A stretch of 64,000 nt of DNA from Saxibacter everestensis (GCF_025787225.1 NZ_CP090958.1:2218550-2282549); one strand, 5' to 3'; counted from the first letter of the stretch, positions 35,389 to 44,924 are shown. Notes: generated by a model not told the origin, from the sequence alone. Numbers and translations: made by a program.

Positions 35389-36036
35389 CTACCGCATAAC
35401 CCGCCACGTCGCTTCGCGCGGGTCATGAACCACTCGGGCATTCATCCACCCAAAGTCACCCTCCCGACTCTGCCCCCCCGTAGGACCTGAGCGTGCTTGG
35501 ATCCTGCCCTGGGCCGTGCGCGCGCTCTCCAGGCAGGACTGCAGTGGCTGCTGACGGATGTACCGGAGGATCTCCGGCAGGTCGTCGTGCAGGTGGACAG
35601 TGGCAGTGGCGGCGACATGAATGTCAGCGAAGTCCAGCTCGTGGAGGTAGGTGCGCCCATTCTCGGGTTGCTCTCGGACACACGCGACAACCGGCCGGAC
35701 CAAGGCCAGGACGGTCTCGACTGCGCCCGACCTGTCCTGCTCGGCTGCAGCCGCCGTGAGACCGTCGTCGACGGCGGCGGCGAACTTCTGCTTCTGCACC
35801 ATAATCAGCACCTCCGCCTTCGTGCCCGCGTACAGGTACAGGGTGCCGATCGCGCTACCTGCGCGGTCCGCGATCTGCTGGATGGTCACGAGGCTGACGC
35901 TCCGCTCGGCGAACAGCGCGATGGCTGCGGCGATGATGCGACTGCTTGCCCTTCTTCGCTCGCTCCCGCCAACCCATCGCGCCGGGATGCGGCTCCCTGC
36001 TGTCCTCCCTTGACAGAATTGACTGAGTGGACTCAT
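35389..36036 (-). CDS. TetR-family regulator (first of two in cluster)
   Basis: Up to 215 residues. The helix-turn-helix reads VSLVTIQQIADRAGSAIGTLYLYAGTKAEVL. The ligand domain shares ENGRTYLHELDF with the TetR at 40.4 kb (DNGRTYLREMVF), so the two are paralogues. The annotated ATG lies inside a 30-bp palindrome and lacks a ribosome site, so translation may be leaderless or start slightly further in. Divergent from the hydrolase operon, which it probably represses. Confidence 0.88.
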   Translation of the reverse strand: MSPLSQFCQGRTAGSRIPARWVGGSERRRASSRIIAAAIALFAERSVSLVTIQQIADRAGSAIGTLYLYAGTKAEVLIMVQKQKFAAAVDDGLTAAAAEQDRSGAVETVLALVRPVVACVREQPENGRTYLHELDFADIHVAATATVHLHDDLPEILRYIRQQPLQSCLESARTAQGRIQARSGPTGGQSREGDFGWMNARVVHDPREATWRVMR

Positions 36037-36052
36037 ACTTGAGTCTACTCAG
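36023..36052. promoter_or_regulatory. 30-bp TetR operator palindrome
   Basis: Arms CTGAGTGGACTCA (36023-36035) and TGAGTCTACTCAG (36040-36052) match at 12 of 13 positions around a 4-base centre. It lies between the divergent TetR gene and the hydrolase operon and overlaps the TetR start. Confidence 0.85.
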
Positions 36053-36103
36053 CTAGACAGGCCGAAGATCCACCGGCTTGCGGGCGAAAAGGGAAGGAAA
36101 TCC

Positions 36104-36976
36104 ATGGAACGCACACCGCAGGGATCATGTGCCGCGCCGGGGCGTTTCGTCGATGCACCGACGCGGATGGTCCCGGTGGCGGGTGCGGAGTTCGTCTACC
36201 GCGACCTCGGCAGCGAGCACGCGAACGGCGTGCCGTTGGTGGGTCTGGCGCATCTGGGCGCGAACCTGGACAGCTGGGACCCAGAGGTCGTCGACCCGCT
36301 CGCGGCAGAGCGCCGGGTGATCTTGATCGGCTACCGCGGCGTGGGTGCTTCCGCAGGGGCCGTGCGGGACCGATTCGAGGACATGGCGGCGGACGCGATC
36401 ACGGTAATCCGCGCGCTCGGCCTGTCCCGGGTGGACCTGCTGGGACTGTCGATGGGCGGCATGGTCGCCCAGGCGATCATCGAGCAAGCCCCCGACCTAG
36501 TGGACCGAGTGATCCTCGCCGGGGCCGGCCCGCAGTGCGGTCCCAGCCTGACCCGCATGACCGGTGTCTTCGTTCGCGGGATAGTGCGCGGGGTGGCGAC
36601 GTTCACGAACCCGACCACGCTGCTGTTCTTCACCCGCACCCGTAACGGCAAGCAGGCGGCAAAGGCGTACCATGCGAGGCTGAAGCGGCGGCGCGCCGGA
36701 CGAGACAAGCCCGTCACCCCCGCCGTGTTGCGTGCACAGTTGCGCGCCGTGAACCGGTGGGGACACCAGCGGCCAGCACCATCGGCAGGGTCCATCGGAC
36801 CGGTGTTGGTCCTGCACGGCGACACCGACCGCATGGTGCCATCCGGGAACGCGGACGCCCTGCTGCAGCAGATCCCTGACGCGCAGGTGCGAATCTTCCC
36901 CGACTCCGGGCACGGGGTCGTGTTCCAGAACCGTCAGGCCGTCACCGACCTCACCGGCCGCTTCCTTCACCGCTGA
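36104..36976 (+). CDS. Alpha/beta hydrolase
   Basis: 290 residues; start preceded by GGGAAGGAAA. The nucleophile elbow is GLSMGG, the acid is in HGDTDRMVP and the catalytic His in PDSGHGVVF, so the Ser-Asp-His triad is complete. It hydrolyses an ester, lactone or C-C bond. First gene of a rightward operon with a quinone oxidoreductase, a paralogous hydrolase and an EthD-like protein. Confidence 0.92.
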   Translation: MERTPQGSCAAPGRFVDAPTRMVPVAGAEFVYRDLGSEHANGVPLVGLAHLGANLDSWDPEVVDPLAAERRVILIGYRGVGASAGAVRDRFEDMAADAITVIRALGLSRVDLLGLSMGGMVAQAIIEQAPDLVDRVILAGAGPQCGPSLTRMTGVFVRGIVRGVATFTNPTTLLFFTRTRNGKQAAKAYHARLKRRRAGRDKPVTPAVLRAQLRAVNRWGHQRPAPSAGSIGPVLVLHGDTDRMVPSGNADALLQQIPDAQVRIFPDSGHGVVFQNRQAVTDLTGRFLHR

Positions 36977-37018
36977 CCACCATCACCCCCAGACCGATCC
37001 GTAGGAGACAGAGAGATC

Positions 37019-38014
37019 ATGCGAGCGTTCGTGTTCGACAAGTACAAGCAAGCCGTCCACGAGGCGGAGGTGCCCGAGCCGGCCGTGGGCGAGCGCGACG
37101 TGCTCGTGCAGGTCGCGGCGGCCGGGGTGAACCAGCTGGACGAGAAGATCCGGGACGGCGAGTTCACGACGATCCTGCCGTACAAGATGCCGCTCGTCCT
37201 CGGCCACGACGTCGCCGGCACCGTCCTGCGCACCGGCCCGAGCGTCACCGGCTTCGCCCCGGGCGACCAGGTGTTCGCCCGGCCCCGGGACGGGCGGATC
37301 GGGACGTTCGCAGAGCGCATCGCGATCGACGAGGCCGATCTCGCCGTTGCCCCCACGACGATCAGCACGATCGAGGCGGCATCCCTGCCCCTGGTCTCGC
37401 TGACCGCCTGGCAGGCGCTGGTGGAGAAGGCCAACGTGAAGCCGGGACAGAAGGTCCTCATCCACGCCGGTGCCGGCGGGGTCGGCACGATCGCGATCCA
37501 GCTCGCCAAGCACCTCGGCGCACAGATGGCGGCCACCGCCTCGAGGAAGAACGCCGACTTCGTGCGGGAGCTGGGCGCGGACGTCGTGATCGACTACCGC
37601 ACCCAGGACTTCGAGAACGAACTGTCCGGCTACGACCTGGTCCTGGACAGCCTCGGCGGCGAGAACCTCGCCAGGTCCCTGCACATCCTGCGCCAGGGCG
37701 GAAAGGCGATCGGGATCTCCGGACCACCCGACCCGGCGTTCGCGAAGGCTGCAGGACTGAACCCGGTGGTGCGCCTGGCGATCGCCGGGATGAGCGCGAA
37801 GATCCGTCGGAAGGCGAAGAAGCTCGGCGTGGGCTACGAGTTCCTCTTCATGTCGGCCAGCGGGGACCAGCTCCGGAAGATCGCCGCGCTCGTCGATGCC
37901 GGTGCCCTGCGCCCGGCCGTCGGGCGGACATTCTCCTTCGACCAGACGCCGCAGGCCCTCGACTCCCTGACCACTGGCGGCACCCGCGGCAAAACCGTCA
38001 TCACCGTCCCCTGA
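37019..38014 (+). CDS. NADP-dependent zinc-free alcohol/quinone oxidoreductase
   Basis: 331 residues of the MDR superfamily without zinc ligands. The NADP site is HAGAGGVGTIAIQLAK; the N-terminal GHDVAGTV and GDQVFARP motifs are standard. Reduces quinones or enones. It lies 42 bp after the first hydrolase gene in the same operon. Confidence 0.92.
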   Translation: MRAFVFDKYKQAVHEAEVPEPAVGERDVLVQVAAAGVNQLDEKIRDGEFTTILPYKMPLVLGHDVAGTVLRTGPSVTGFAPGDQVFARPRDGRIGTFAERIAIDEADLAVAPTTISTIEAASLPLVSLTAWQALVEKANVKPGQKVLIHAGAGGVGTIAIQLAKHLGAQMAATASRKNADFVRELGADVVIDYRTQDFENELSGYDLVLDSLGGENLARSLHILRQGGKAIGISGPPDPAFAKAAGLNPVVRLAIAGMSAKIRRKAKKLGVGYEFLFMSASGDQLRKIAALVDAGALRPAVGRTFSFDQTPQALDSLTTGGTRGKTVITVP

Positions 38015-38071
38015 TCTGGCCCCCGCACGGCTCCCATGAAGCATCACCCTGCCCCTGAAGGAGAGAGCACC

Positions 38072-38929
38072 ATGAGCACCACCGAGGAACCCATCACCTC
38101 ATATGCGAAGGCCCCGACGAAGACCCTCACGGCAAGGGGCACCACCTTCGCCTACCGCGAGCTCGGCCCGAAGGGCGGCATCCCCGTCGTGTTCTTCGTG
38201 CACCTGGCCGCGACCCTGGACAACTGGGACCCGCGCATCGTGGACGCCATCGCGAAGACCCGTCACGTGATCACGTTTAACCAGCGCGGCGTCGGAGCCT
38301 CCTCCGGCACCGTCCCCGACACCATCGAGCAGGCAACAGACGACGCCTACACCTTCATCACGAAGGGCCTCAGGTACGACAAGATCGACATCTTCTCATT
38401 CTCCATAGGCGGGTTCATCGCCCAGGACCTCGTCGTCAAGCATCCCGACCTGGTCCGCAAGCTCGTCCTCACCGGCACCGGGCCCCGCGGCGGGAAGAAC
38501 ATCGACAAGGTCGTGGGCGTGACTTACTGGGACATCTTCCGCTCCGTGATCACCCGCTCGGACCCGAAGGAGTTCCTCTTCTTCAACCGGAACAAGGTCG
38601 GCAAGAAGGCCGGGAAGGCGTTCGTGGAGCGCCTCAAGGAACGCACCGCCGACCGTGACAAGCCCATCAGCACCACGGCGTTTCGCACCCAACTGAAGGC
38701 CATCCAGCGATTCGGCCGCTCCGCCCCGTCGGACCTATCGGTGATCACCCAGCCCACCCTGATCGCCAACGGCGATTACGACCGCATGGTGCCCTCCATC
38801 CTCTCCGCGGACCTGCACCAACGCATCAAGGGATCCGAGCTGATCATCTACCCGAACTCCGGACACGGCGGAATCTTTCAGTACTGGGAACAGTTCGCCC
38901 CCGTCGCCGCGAAGTTCCTCGCCCCCTGA
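38072..38929 (+). CDS. Alpha/beta hydrolase, paralogue of 36.1 kb gene
   Basis: 285 residues from MSTTEEPITS, preceded by AAGGAGAGAG. The nucleophile is in FSFSIGG (Ser-Ile-Gly-Gly), the acid in NGDYDRMVP and the His in YPNSGHGGIF. It is clearly related to the first hydrolase of this operon (both have a LDxWDPxxVD and RGVGAS pattern), indicating duplication within the cluster. Confidence 0.92.
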   Translation: MSTTEEPITSYAKAPTKTLTARGTTFAYRELGPKGGIPVVFFVHLAATLDNWDPRIVDAIAKTRHVITFNQRGVGASSGTVPDTIEQATDDAYTFITKGLRYDKIDIFSFSIGGFIAQDLVVKHPDLVRKLVLTGTGPRGGKNIDKVVGVTYWDIFRSVITRSDPKEFLFFNRNKVGKKAGKAFVERLKERTADRDKPISTTAFRTQLKAIQRFGRSAPSDLSVITQPTLIANGDYDRMVPSILSADLHQRIKGSELIIYPNSGHGGIFQYWEQFAPVAAKFLAP

Positions 38930-38968
38930 CCCCGCCGAGAACACACAAAGGCAACGGCAGGGATAACC

Positions 38969-39649
38969 ATGAGCGAGACCACGACGACGAAACCGGACGT
39001 GTCGAAGCACTGCACCTCGTCGATCCTGCTGCGGATGCCCACCGACAAGCCCCGTCAGGCTGGAATGGACCGGTGGAAGGGCCCGCATTCGGGCATCATC
39101 TCGGCCGCCCCCGGCCTGTTCGAGTACCGGCAGATCCACCTCGCGGAGCACAACCCGGGCCGCTGGCCCGCCACGCGTGACATCGAGACGATCATCCCCG
39201 AGGACCGGAGGATCGACTGGATCGACTGGATCGCGGAGGTCACCTTCGAGAACGCCCTGTCCCCGCTGGCCGGCCGCAAGCAGACCGCGCTGGCGTTCGA
39301 GGACGAGGGCACGGTCGGGTTCCACAAGTTCCTCAAGAAGGAGCTCACCCCCGCGTTGATCGCCACCGGGGAACTGAAGGAGCTGCGCACCCAGGTGTTC
39401 CTGCCGTGGAACGAGAAGACCTGGGACACCCCGAACGTCGCCCACGACAACCCCGAGGACCAGCACCTCCACGCCTCGGTGATCCTCGGGTTCGCTGACG
39501 GCACCGCTCGGGACGCGTTCTACACAACCCACGCCGGCCACCTCACCGAGCTGCTCGCTCCGCACGCGTCCGCGATCCACGCGTACGACGTGGAGACCAC
39601 CCTCACCTACGTCAAGGAGAGCGAGATTCTCTCTCACTCCGCAGACTGA
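38969..39649 (+). CDS. EthD-like ferredoxin-fold protein
   Basis: 226 residues. The RWKGPHSGIISAAPGLFEYRQ stretch is typical of EthD-type dimeric alpha/beta barrels, and a second similar half is suggested by HASVILGFADGTARDAFYTT. Such proteins accompany ether or polyketide degradation and oxidation. Last gene of the first operon of the cluster. Confidence 0.78.
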   Translation: MSETTTTKPDVSKHCTSSILLRMPTDKPRQAGMDRWKGPHSGIISAAPGLFEYRQIHLAEHNPGRWPATRDIETIIPEDRRIDWIDWIAEVTFENALSPLAGRKQTALAFEDEGTVGFHKFLKKELTPALIATGELKELRTQVFLPWNEKTWDTPNVAHDNPEDQHLHASVILGFADGTARDAFYTTHAGHLTELLAPHASAIHAYDVETTLTYVKESEILSHSAD

Positions 39650-39804
39650 CTCACCTCACCCCGCTCGGGACAGTCTCACGCAGGGGTCGGCGTTGCTGGC
39701 CGTCCCGGCACAGGAGGCCCCGCGGGCCGGCTCGCGAGGGAGCTTGTCGGGCTCGTCTGCGGAGCATTGCGACGACAGGGCGACCGGAGCCCGGCCGCTA
39801 GGAG

Positions 39805-40329
39805 TCAGGGGCAGGCAGCCGGACGGATGATCAGGCAGGTGCTGGACGCGGTCGCGAGCACGCGGCCTTCCTGGTCGCGGATGTCGGCGTCGGCGAACGC
39901 GACACTGCGACCGGCGCGGATGACCCACCCGTGGGCCGTGACGGGACCGGTGTCGGCGGTGACCGGGCGCAGGAACGACACCTTGATCTCCAGGCTGGTG
40001 TAGCCGACTCCAGCAGGGAGAGTGGAGTGCACCGCGCACCCGCAGACGGAGTCCAGCACGGTGGCGAAGAACCCGCCGTGCACGGACCCGATCGGGTTGT
40101 AGTGCGACTCGTCCGGCACCGCCGTCATCACCACGTCCCCTTCCCCGACCGTGACGATCTCGAGTCCGATGTGGCTGCTGATCGGCGGGGCCGGCGCTTC
40201 GCCTGCAGCGACGGCTTGCAGCTGCTCGAGTCCGGACCTGGCGAACGGTGCCCGCTTGTCCTTCCCGGGGACCTGGTAATGGATGGTGCGCGACCGCTCC
40301 GACGACGGATCAGCGTCTGGAGTCGTCAT
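39805..40329 (-). CDS. PaaI-type hotdog thioesterase
   Basis: 174 residues from MTTPDADPSS with GGGAGGTGACC upstream. The hotdog signature HYNPIGSVHGGFFATVLDSVCG contains the catalytic Asp and HGG loop. Releases CoA from an acyl or aromatic thioester. Located between the EthD operon (convergent) and the second TetR gene, in the same direction as the TetR. Confidence 0.9.
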   Translation of the reverse strand: MTTPDADPSSERSRTIHYQVPGKDKRAPFARSGLEQLQAVAAGEAPAPPISSHIGLEIVTVGEGDVVMTAVPDESHYNPIGSVHGGFFATVLDSVCGCAVHSTLPAGVGYTSLEIKVSFLRPVTADTGPVTAHGWVIRAGRSVAFADADIRDQEGRVLATASSTCLIIRPAACP

Positions 40330-40437
40330 GGTCACCTCCCTGCCGCGGCGACGACGGGAGCGCGACACGCTCCGGCAGCGCGAGCGCTCGCCCGTTGAGG
40401 ACCGCCGCATACGCCGCCGCTGGGTGCATCACCGGGA

Positions 40438-41040
40438 TCAGCACGGAAGGATCGCCGCGACCTGGATGCGGATGCTCGCGAGGATCTCCTCGATACTCGA
40501 ACCCACGTTCACGCTGGCCGCCAGGTCCAGGAACATGATGGCCGGGATGACCCGGGCCAGTGTCGAGGCATCGGCGACGGTCAGCTGAGCCCGTTCGGTC
40601 AGGATGCCGGCGACCGCTTCCTCGGTCTGCCCAACGATGGATAGCGCCTCGGCGTGGTGCGGCTCGCTCGGGTCACCGAAGACCATCTCCCGCAGGTAGG
40701 TGCGGCCATTGTCGACCTGGACACGGTTGCACTCCACGATCGGCGCGACCAGCGCCATCACGCCGTCCAACGCATTCGACGCGCCCACGGCCGCGGTCCG
40801 CCCGCGCTCCAGCGCGGTCGAGTAGAGCGCGTTCTGCACGAGCAGTAGCAGCTCGCCCTTGGTCTTCGCGTACAGGAACAGGGTGCCAGAACCGATATCC
40901 GCCGCATCAGCGATCTGCTGGGTGGTGACCTCGTCCACACCATGCTGCGCGAACAGCTCGCTCGCGGCCGCCGTGATGCGCTCGAGCTTGGCCTGTTTGC
41001 TCCGCTCGCGTCGCCCGAGCGGCTGGGACGCCACTGGCAT
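40438..41040 (-). CDS. TetR-family regulator (second of two in cluster)
   Basis: 200 residues from MPVASQPLGR, with CAGGAGGAG upstream. The helix-turn-helix reads VDEVTTQQIADAADIGSGTLFLYAKTKGELL. Paralogous to the TetR at 35.4 kb. Divergent from the old yellow enzyme-SDR operon, across a palindromic operator. Confidence 0.92.
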   Translation of the reverse strand: MPVASQPLGRRERSKQAKLERITAAASELFAQHGVDEVTTQQIADAADIGSGTLFLYAKTKGELLLLVQNALYSTALERGRTAAVGASNALDGVMALVAPIVECNRVQVDNGRTYLREMVFGDPSEPHHAEALSIVGQTEEAVAGILTERAQLTVADASTLARVIPAIMFLDLAASVNVGSSIEEILASIRIQVAAILPC

Positions 41041-41062
41041 GGTCTCCTCCTGGAATAAACTA

Positions 41063-41090
41063 TGACTTGTCTCAGTTCTGAGTGTAGTCA
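41063..41090. promoter_or_regulatory. TetR operator palindrome
   Basis: TGACT-TGT-CTCAG and CTGAG-TGT-AGTCA flank a TT centre; ten of thirteen arm positions pair. It resembles the operator at 36.0 kb in its GAGT/ACTC core, fitting the paralogy of the two regulators. Confidence 0.75.
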
Positions 41091-41204
41091 CTTTCGTGTG
41101 GGCTCGGATATGCCTCGGCTCATTCTCCCACGCCGGTACGCGACCATCCGGTCGCGGCCGGGAGGCAGTGGCGATCCGTTCATTGGAAAGGAACCTCATC
41201 CGTC

Positions 41205-42281
41205 ATGACCACCTCTTCTCTCTGGCAGCCGCTCACCCTCGGCAGGCTTGAGCTTCCGCACCGTCTCGCGCTGGCTCCTATGACCCGCAACCGCGCCAAC
41301 CCCGACGGGACCCCGGGCGATCTCGCCGCGGAGTACTACAGCCAGCGTGCATCGCTCGGGCTGGTGATCACTGAGGGAACGCAGCCATCGGAGGACGGGC
41401 AGGGGTACCCCAACACCCCCGGGATCTACACGCCTGAGCACGTCGAGGGGTGGCGGAAGGTCGCCGATGCGGTGCACGACAAGGGCGGACACCTGTTCAT
41501 CCAGCTCATGCACGTCGGCCGGATCTCCCACCCGGACAACACCCCGCACCACCGGCACCCGGTCGCCCCGTCCGCGATCACGGCGGAGCAGGACATCTTC
41601 ACGCCCACCGGCAAGCAGAAGACCACCGTGCCGCGCGAGCTCACCACCGCCGAGATCCAGGGCGTGGTCGGCGAGTTCAGCCACGCCGCAGCCTCCGCGA
41701 TAGCCGCGGGAGCGGACGGGGTGGAGATCCACGCCGCCAACGGGTACCTGCTGCACCAGTTCCTCGCCCCCAACGCCAACCACCGCGCCGACGAGTACGG
41801 CGGATCGGTCGAGAACCGGGCCCGGTTCGCCATCGAGGTCGCCCAGGCCGTCGCCGGCGAGATCGGCGCGGACCGCACCGGGATCCGCATCTCCCCCGCC
41901 TTCCCGCTCGGCGGGCTCGACGAAGGCGACACCGAAGCCGTGCGCGCCCAGTACCGCCACCTCGTGGGTGAGCTCGCGAAGCTGAACCTCGTCTACCTGC
42001 ACGTGCACCATCTCGGCGACGACGAGCTGCTGCGTTCGTTCCGAAAGGTGTGGCCGACCACGGTCCTCGTCGTTCGATACGGACGGGACCGCGACAGCAT
42101 CGCCGCGGACATCGACGCAGGCCTCGCGGACGTCGCACCGCTCGGCCGGTTCGCCCTAGCCAACCCCGATGTCGTCGAGCGGCTGCAGCAGGGCGCGCCG
42201 CTGAACGACCTCGATCCGGCCACCCTCTACACCGGCGGCTCGAACGGGTACACCGACTACCCGGCCCTCACCCACCCCTGA
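41205..42281 (+). CDS. Old yellow enzyme-type alkene reductase
   Basis: 358 residues. The substrate-binding His and Asn are in VEIHAANGYLLHQFL, and the FMN-binding strands PMTRNRANPDG and IRISPAFPLGG are typical of OYE/NemA. Reduces activated C=C bonds (enones, nitro compounds) with NADPH. First gene of the second operon of the cluster, followed by an SDR. Confidence 0.94.
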   Translation: MTTSSLWQPLTLGRLELPHRLALAPMTRNRANPDGTPGDLAAEYYSQRASLGLVITEGTQPSEDGQGYPNTPGIYTPEHVEGWRKVADAVHDKGGHLFIQLMHVGRISHPDNTPHHRHPVAPSAITAEQDIFTPTGKQKTTVPRELTTAEIQGVVGEFSHAAASAIAAGADGVEIHAANGYLLHQFLAPNANHRADEYGGSVENRARFAIEVAQAVAGEIGADRTGIRISPAFPLGGLDEGDTEAVRAQYRHLVGELAKLNLVYLHVHHLGDDELLRSFRKVWPTTVLVVRYGRDRDSIAADIDAGLADVAPLGRFALANPDVVERLQQGAPLNDLDPATLYTGGSNGYTDYPALTHP

Positions 42282-42323
42282 CATTCACCAAACCATCACT
42301 CAGATAGAGAAGGAACAGTCATC

Positions 42324-43037
42324 ATGACTTCATTGAACGGCGCTGTCGTCCTCGTCACCGGCGCGAACGGCGGCATCGGTACCCACTTCGTCCGCGAAGC
42401 CCTCACCCGCGGTGCCGCCAAGGTGTACGCCACCGCACGCAACCCCCGTGAATGGGACGACGAGCGCATCGTGCCGCTCGCCCTCGACGTCACTGACCCC
42501 GCCTCCATCCAGGCAGCGGTGGAGGCGGCCCCCGACGTGACGGTGCTGATCAACAACGCCGGCGCGACCGCATCCAGCGCGGGCATCCTCACCCACACCG
42601 ACGAGGAGATCCGCCGCAACGTCGAGACCAACTTCCTCGGCCCGCTGTTCCTCGCCCGCGCCTACGCCCCGATCCTGTCGGCCAAGGGCGGGAACACCGC
42701 GATCATCGACATCCACTCGGCCCTCGCCTGGTACGCCGTCGCCGGGATCTACTCCGCCACCAAGGCCGCACTATGGTCCGCGACGAACTCCCTGCGGCTC
42801 GAGCTGCAGCCCGCCGGCGTCCAGGTCGTAGGGGTGCACGTCGGTTGGGTCGACACCGCCATGGCCGCCAGCACCACCGACCCGAAGCTCGACCCCGCAG
42901 TCCTCGTCAGCAAGGTGCTCGATGCGACCGAGGCCGACGACCTGGAGGTCCTGGCCGACGAGACCTCCGTGCAAGCCAAGGCCGGACTCTCGGCAACGCT
43001 CGAGGTCGTCTACCCGCAGCTGGCCGCCGAGAAGTAG
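42324..43037 (+). CDS. Short-chain dehydrogenase/reductase
   Basis: 237 residues. Cofactor motif VTGANGGIG at 10-18, NNAG near 80, catalytic Ser in DIHSALAW and Tyr-Lys in YSATK. Oxidises or reduces an alcohol/ketone, probably acting with the old yellow enzyme encoded 42 bp upstream. Confidence 0.93.
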   Translation: MTSLNGAVVLVTGANGGIGTHFVREALTRGAAKVYATARNPREWDDERIVPLALDVTDPASIQAAVEAAPDVTVLINNAGATASSAGILTHTDEEIRRNVETNFLGPLFLARAYAPILSAKGGNTAIIDIHSALAWYAVAGIYSATKAALWSATNSLRLELQPAGVQVVGVHVGWVDTAMAASTTDPKLDPAVLVSKVLDATEADDLEVLADETSVQAKAGLSATLEVVYPQLAAEK

Positions 43038-43218
43038 TCCGAACGTATACGGGAAGTCGCTGCGGCAAACCGGCAGCAGCAATTTCCCGCACTCACAGGG
43101 ATGTTGCCGAGCATCCGCCCCGCAGCAGAGGTTCATATCCCGCACGGGACCTGTCTGATACTCACGCCAGCGGGCGAACGACCGGGCATCGCTGAGACAA
43201 GGCCGTGACCAACTACAA

Positions 43219-43250
43219 CTAGACGTGAACCGGAACTCCCACGCGCACGG
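43219..43250 (-). repeat. ychF 3'-end repeat copy 5 (degenerate, indel)
   Basis: The plus-strand stretch CTAGACGTGAACCGGAACTC matches the repeat with one missing base and several substitutions. It lies only 73 bp before copy 6. Confidence 0.6.
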
Positions 43251-43291
43251 CGCTGGACTCCACGACGAAAGAGTGGCTCTGACCAGGGGTT

Positions 43292-43324
43292 CTACACATT
43301 GAACCTGAACTCGACCACGTTCCG
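43292..43324 (-). repeat. ychF 3'-end repeat copy 6
   Basis: Encodes [12 protein letters not shown] on the minus strand. Right border of the 8-kb detoxification segment. Confidence 0.92.
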
Positions 43325-43592
43325 TAGCCGAATAACCTTTGATCTCAAGGACTGAGGGACTGATGCAGGCATCGGGAACGGAGTGCTGGAACCGTGGACT
43401 GCGATAGCAAGGAACGTAGATAACGGAACCGACCCCGCGTGTAGCCTGCGCCTTTCAGCAAGCAACAACGTACAGCACTCGCGTCCCCATCCGTGCTCAT
43501 CACGATGGTCGCAGTCCTGGCCCAACTGACAACATCGTGTCGGGCGGTAAAACCTACAACGCCGTAGTCATGAGCGCATCTAAGAGGTTGTA

Positions 43593-43814
43593 ATGTGGCG
43601 TATGAAGAAGAACGGCATCTGGATCGACAAGGAAGACACTCGACCAACGGTCTACCTTGTCTGGCACACTTTGCCAGACGGTGGAGATCAGCTAATCGGG
43701 TTGTGCGAATCGGAAGATGACATGAAAACCTGCTACGACAATGCGCTTCAGCATTTTGATGCCGAGGAACTGCACTCCACAGAAGTGCCGTTCGGCTGGA
43801 CCTACTTCGAATAG
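43593..43814 (+). CDS. Small cassette protein, unknown
   Basis: 73 residues, start preceded by AGAGG. It has a VYLVWHTLPDGGDQLIGLCESEDD stretch, resembling small domains that read out a displayed value and are common in mobile DNA, but I cannot name the family with confidence. It is the only gene of the 1.0-kb segment between copies 6 and 7 and has its own terminator. Confidence 0.7.
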   Translation: MWRMKKNGIWIDKEDTRPTVYLVWHTLPDGGDQLIGLCESEDDMKTCYDNALQHFDAEELHSTEVPFGWTYFE

Positions 43815-43827
43815 AACGTCACAACAG

Positions 43828-43859
43828 TGGCCCCTTCAGCCTTCAGGCTAAAGGGGCCA
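43828..43859 (+). terminator. Rho-independent-like terminator
   Basis: Stem TGGCCCCTTCAGCC / GGCTAAAGGGGCCA with one mismatch and a TTCA loop, directly after the small gene's stop. Confidence 0.75.
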
Positions 43860-44289
43860 TCGTTTGTACCGAGAAGACTCGCTTCCCGCCCAGGGTCGGC
43901 CAACTACTCCTTGAGGTGCGAACGACTGAAATCGTTAACGAGAGTCACTATGCCTGCAACGCGCCAATCAACGTATTGTTCATTCAGCTCATCCCACAGC
44001 CATGTGAACGACAACGCTGTTTCCGCCAATGACAACAGTTCAGCACGATAGTAAATCGTGTTCCGAGCTTAAAATCCATATCAACGGAGAAAAGCGCATC
44101 CGTAAACGACAAACGCGCTTTCACGGAGCGTGACCGGTTCAGCTTGCCTCGTGCCACCGGCGGGAACCTCCACGGGCTACCAAAACCCCCAGGTCATCGG
44201 CTTCTGGGATGAGCAGCTATCTAATACCGGAACCCGAGTATGGATCCCCACTTAACAGCTAAAACTAAAATCCCTGGTCAGAGCACTAT
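43860..44289. other. Gene-poor stretch
   Basis: About 430 bp with no convincing gene, between the terminator and repeat copy 7. AT content is a little higher than average. Confidence 0.5.
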
Positions 44290-44322
44290 TTACACATTGA
44301 ACCGGAATTCCACCACGTCGCC
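44290..44322 (-). repeat. ychF 3'-end repeat copy 7
   Basis: Encodes [13 protein letters not shown] on the minus strand. The bases past the stop (CTATTTACAC) equal those after the real ychF stop at 51.24 kb (CTATTTACAC). Confidence 0.92.
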
Positions 44323-44469
44323 AGAGAGAAACCTCTGGCCTCAGCCATCACTGGCTGCAGACCGCCGTTGAGAATGCCCAACACCAGAGCCTGAGGTGAA
44401 GCCGTGCCCAAGTTAGCAGATCAGCTTCGCTCCGGCTCGCCCTCGTTTCACCCGCTGTAAGGTGTGCCC

Positions 44470-44838
44470 ATGTGTGCCTCCAGGAACGGCGTCCTCACCA
44501 TCGCCGCCGATGGCGTAGGGGCCGTCTCCGCATCCCTCGGTGGAATCCTGACCATCGCTCCGCTCACGGGCGGGCGGTGGCTCGGCTTGACGGACACCCC
44601 CGTCAACTGTCGACGAGTGCTCGGAACTGCAGACCTTGCCCTCGGCATCACGATCATCGCAAGCCGACCGTCACGTTGGCGATGGCGTGCCGTAGCGGCG
44701 CGAAGCTTGCTCCACCTCGTTTTCGCGCGCGAGTACAAGCGAACCAGTCGCCGACACAACGCCGTCGCGATGTGTGCACTGTTCGTCATCGATGCAGGGA
44801 TTGCCATTGGACTCCGCGAAGAACGTCGTTACGTCTGA
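44470..44838 (+). CDS. Small membrane protein, cassette gene
   Basis: 122 residues with hydrophobic stretches near the N-terminus (GVLTIAADGVGAVSASLGGILTIAP region) and near residue 100. No family recognised. Only gene of the 0.6-kb segment between copies 7 and 8. Confidence 0.6.
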   Translation: MCASRNGVLTIAADGVGAVSASLGGILTIAPLTGGRWLGLTDTPVNCRRVLGTADLALGITIIASRPSRWRWRAVAARSLLHLVFAREYKRTSRRHNAVAMCALFVIDAGIAIGLREERRYV

Positions 44839-44891
44839 TCACGGTGCTGGTGCTGGTTCACTCGAGCAAGAGACGTTGAAGTGCAAGTCCG

Positions 44892-44924
44892 CTACACATT
44901 AAGCCTAAGTTCGACCACGTTCCG
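44892..44924 (-). repeat. ychF 3'-end repeat copy 8
   Basis: Encodes NVVELRLNV-TAG on the minus strand; two Phe codons have changed to Leu, so it is drifting but in frame. Confidence 0.88.

Noticed and set aside
36983-38047. A 354-codon minus-strand frame opposite the quinone oxidoreductase
   Set aside because: Antisense shadow; the plus-strand frame has full MDR motifs.
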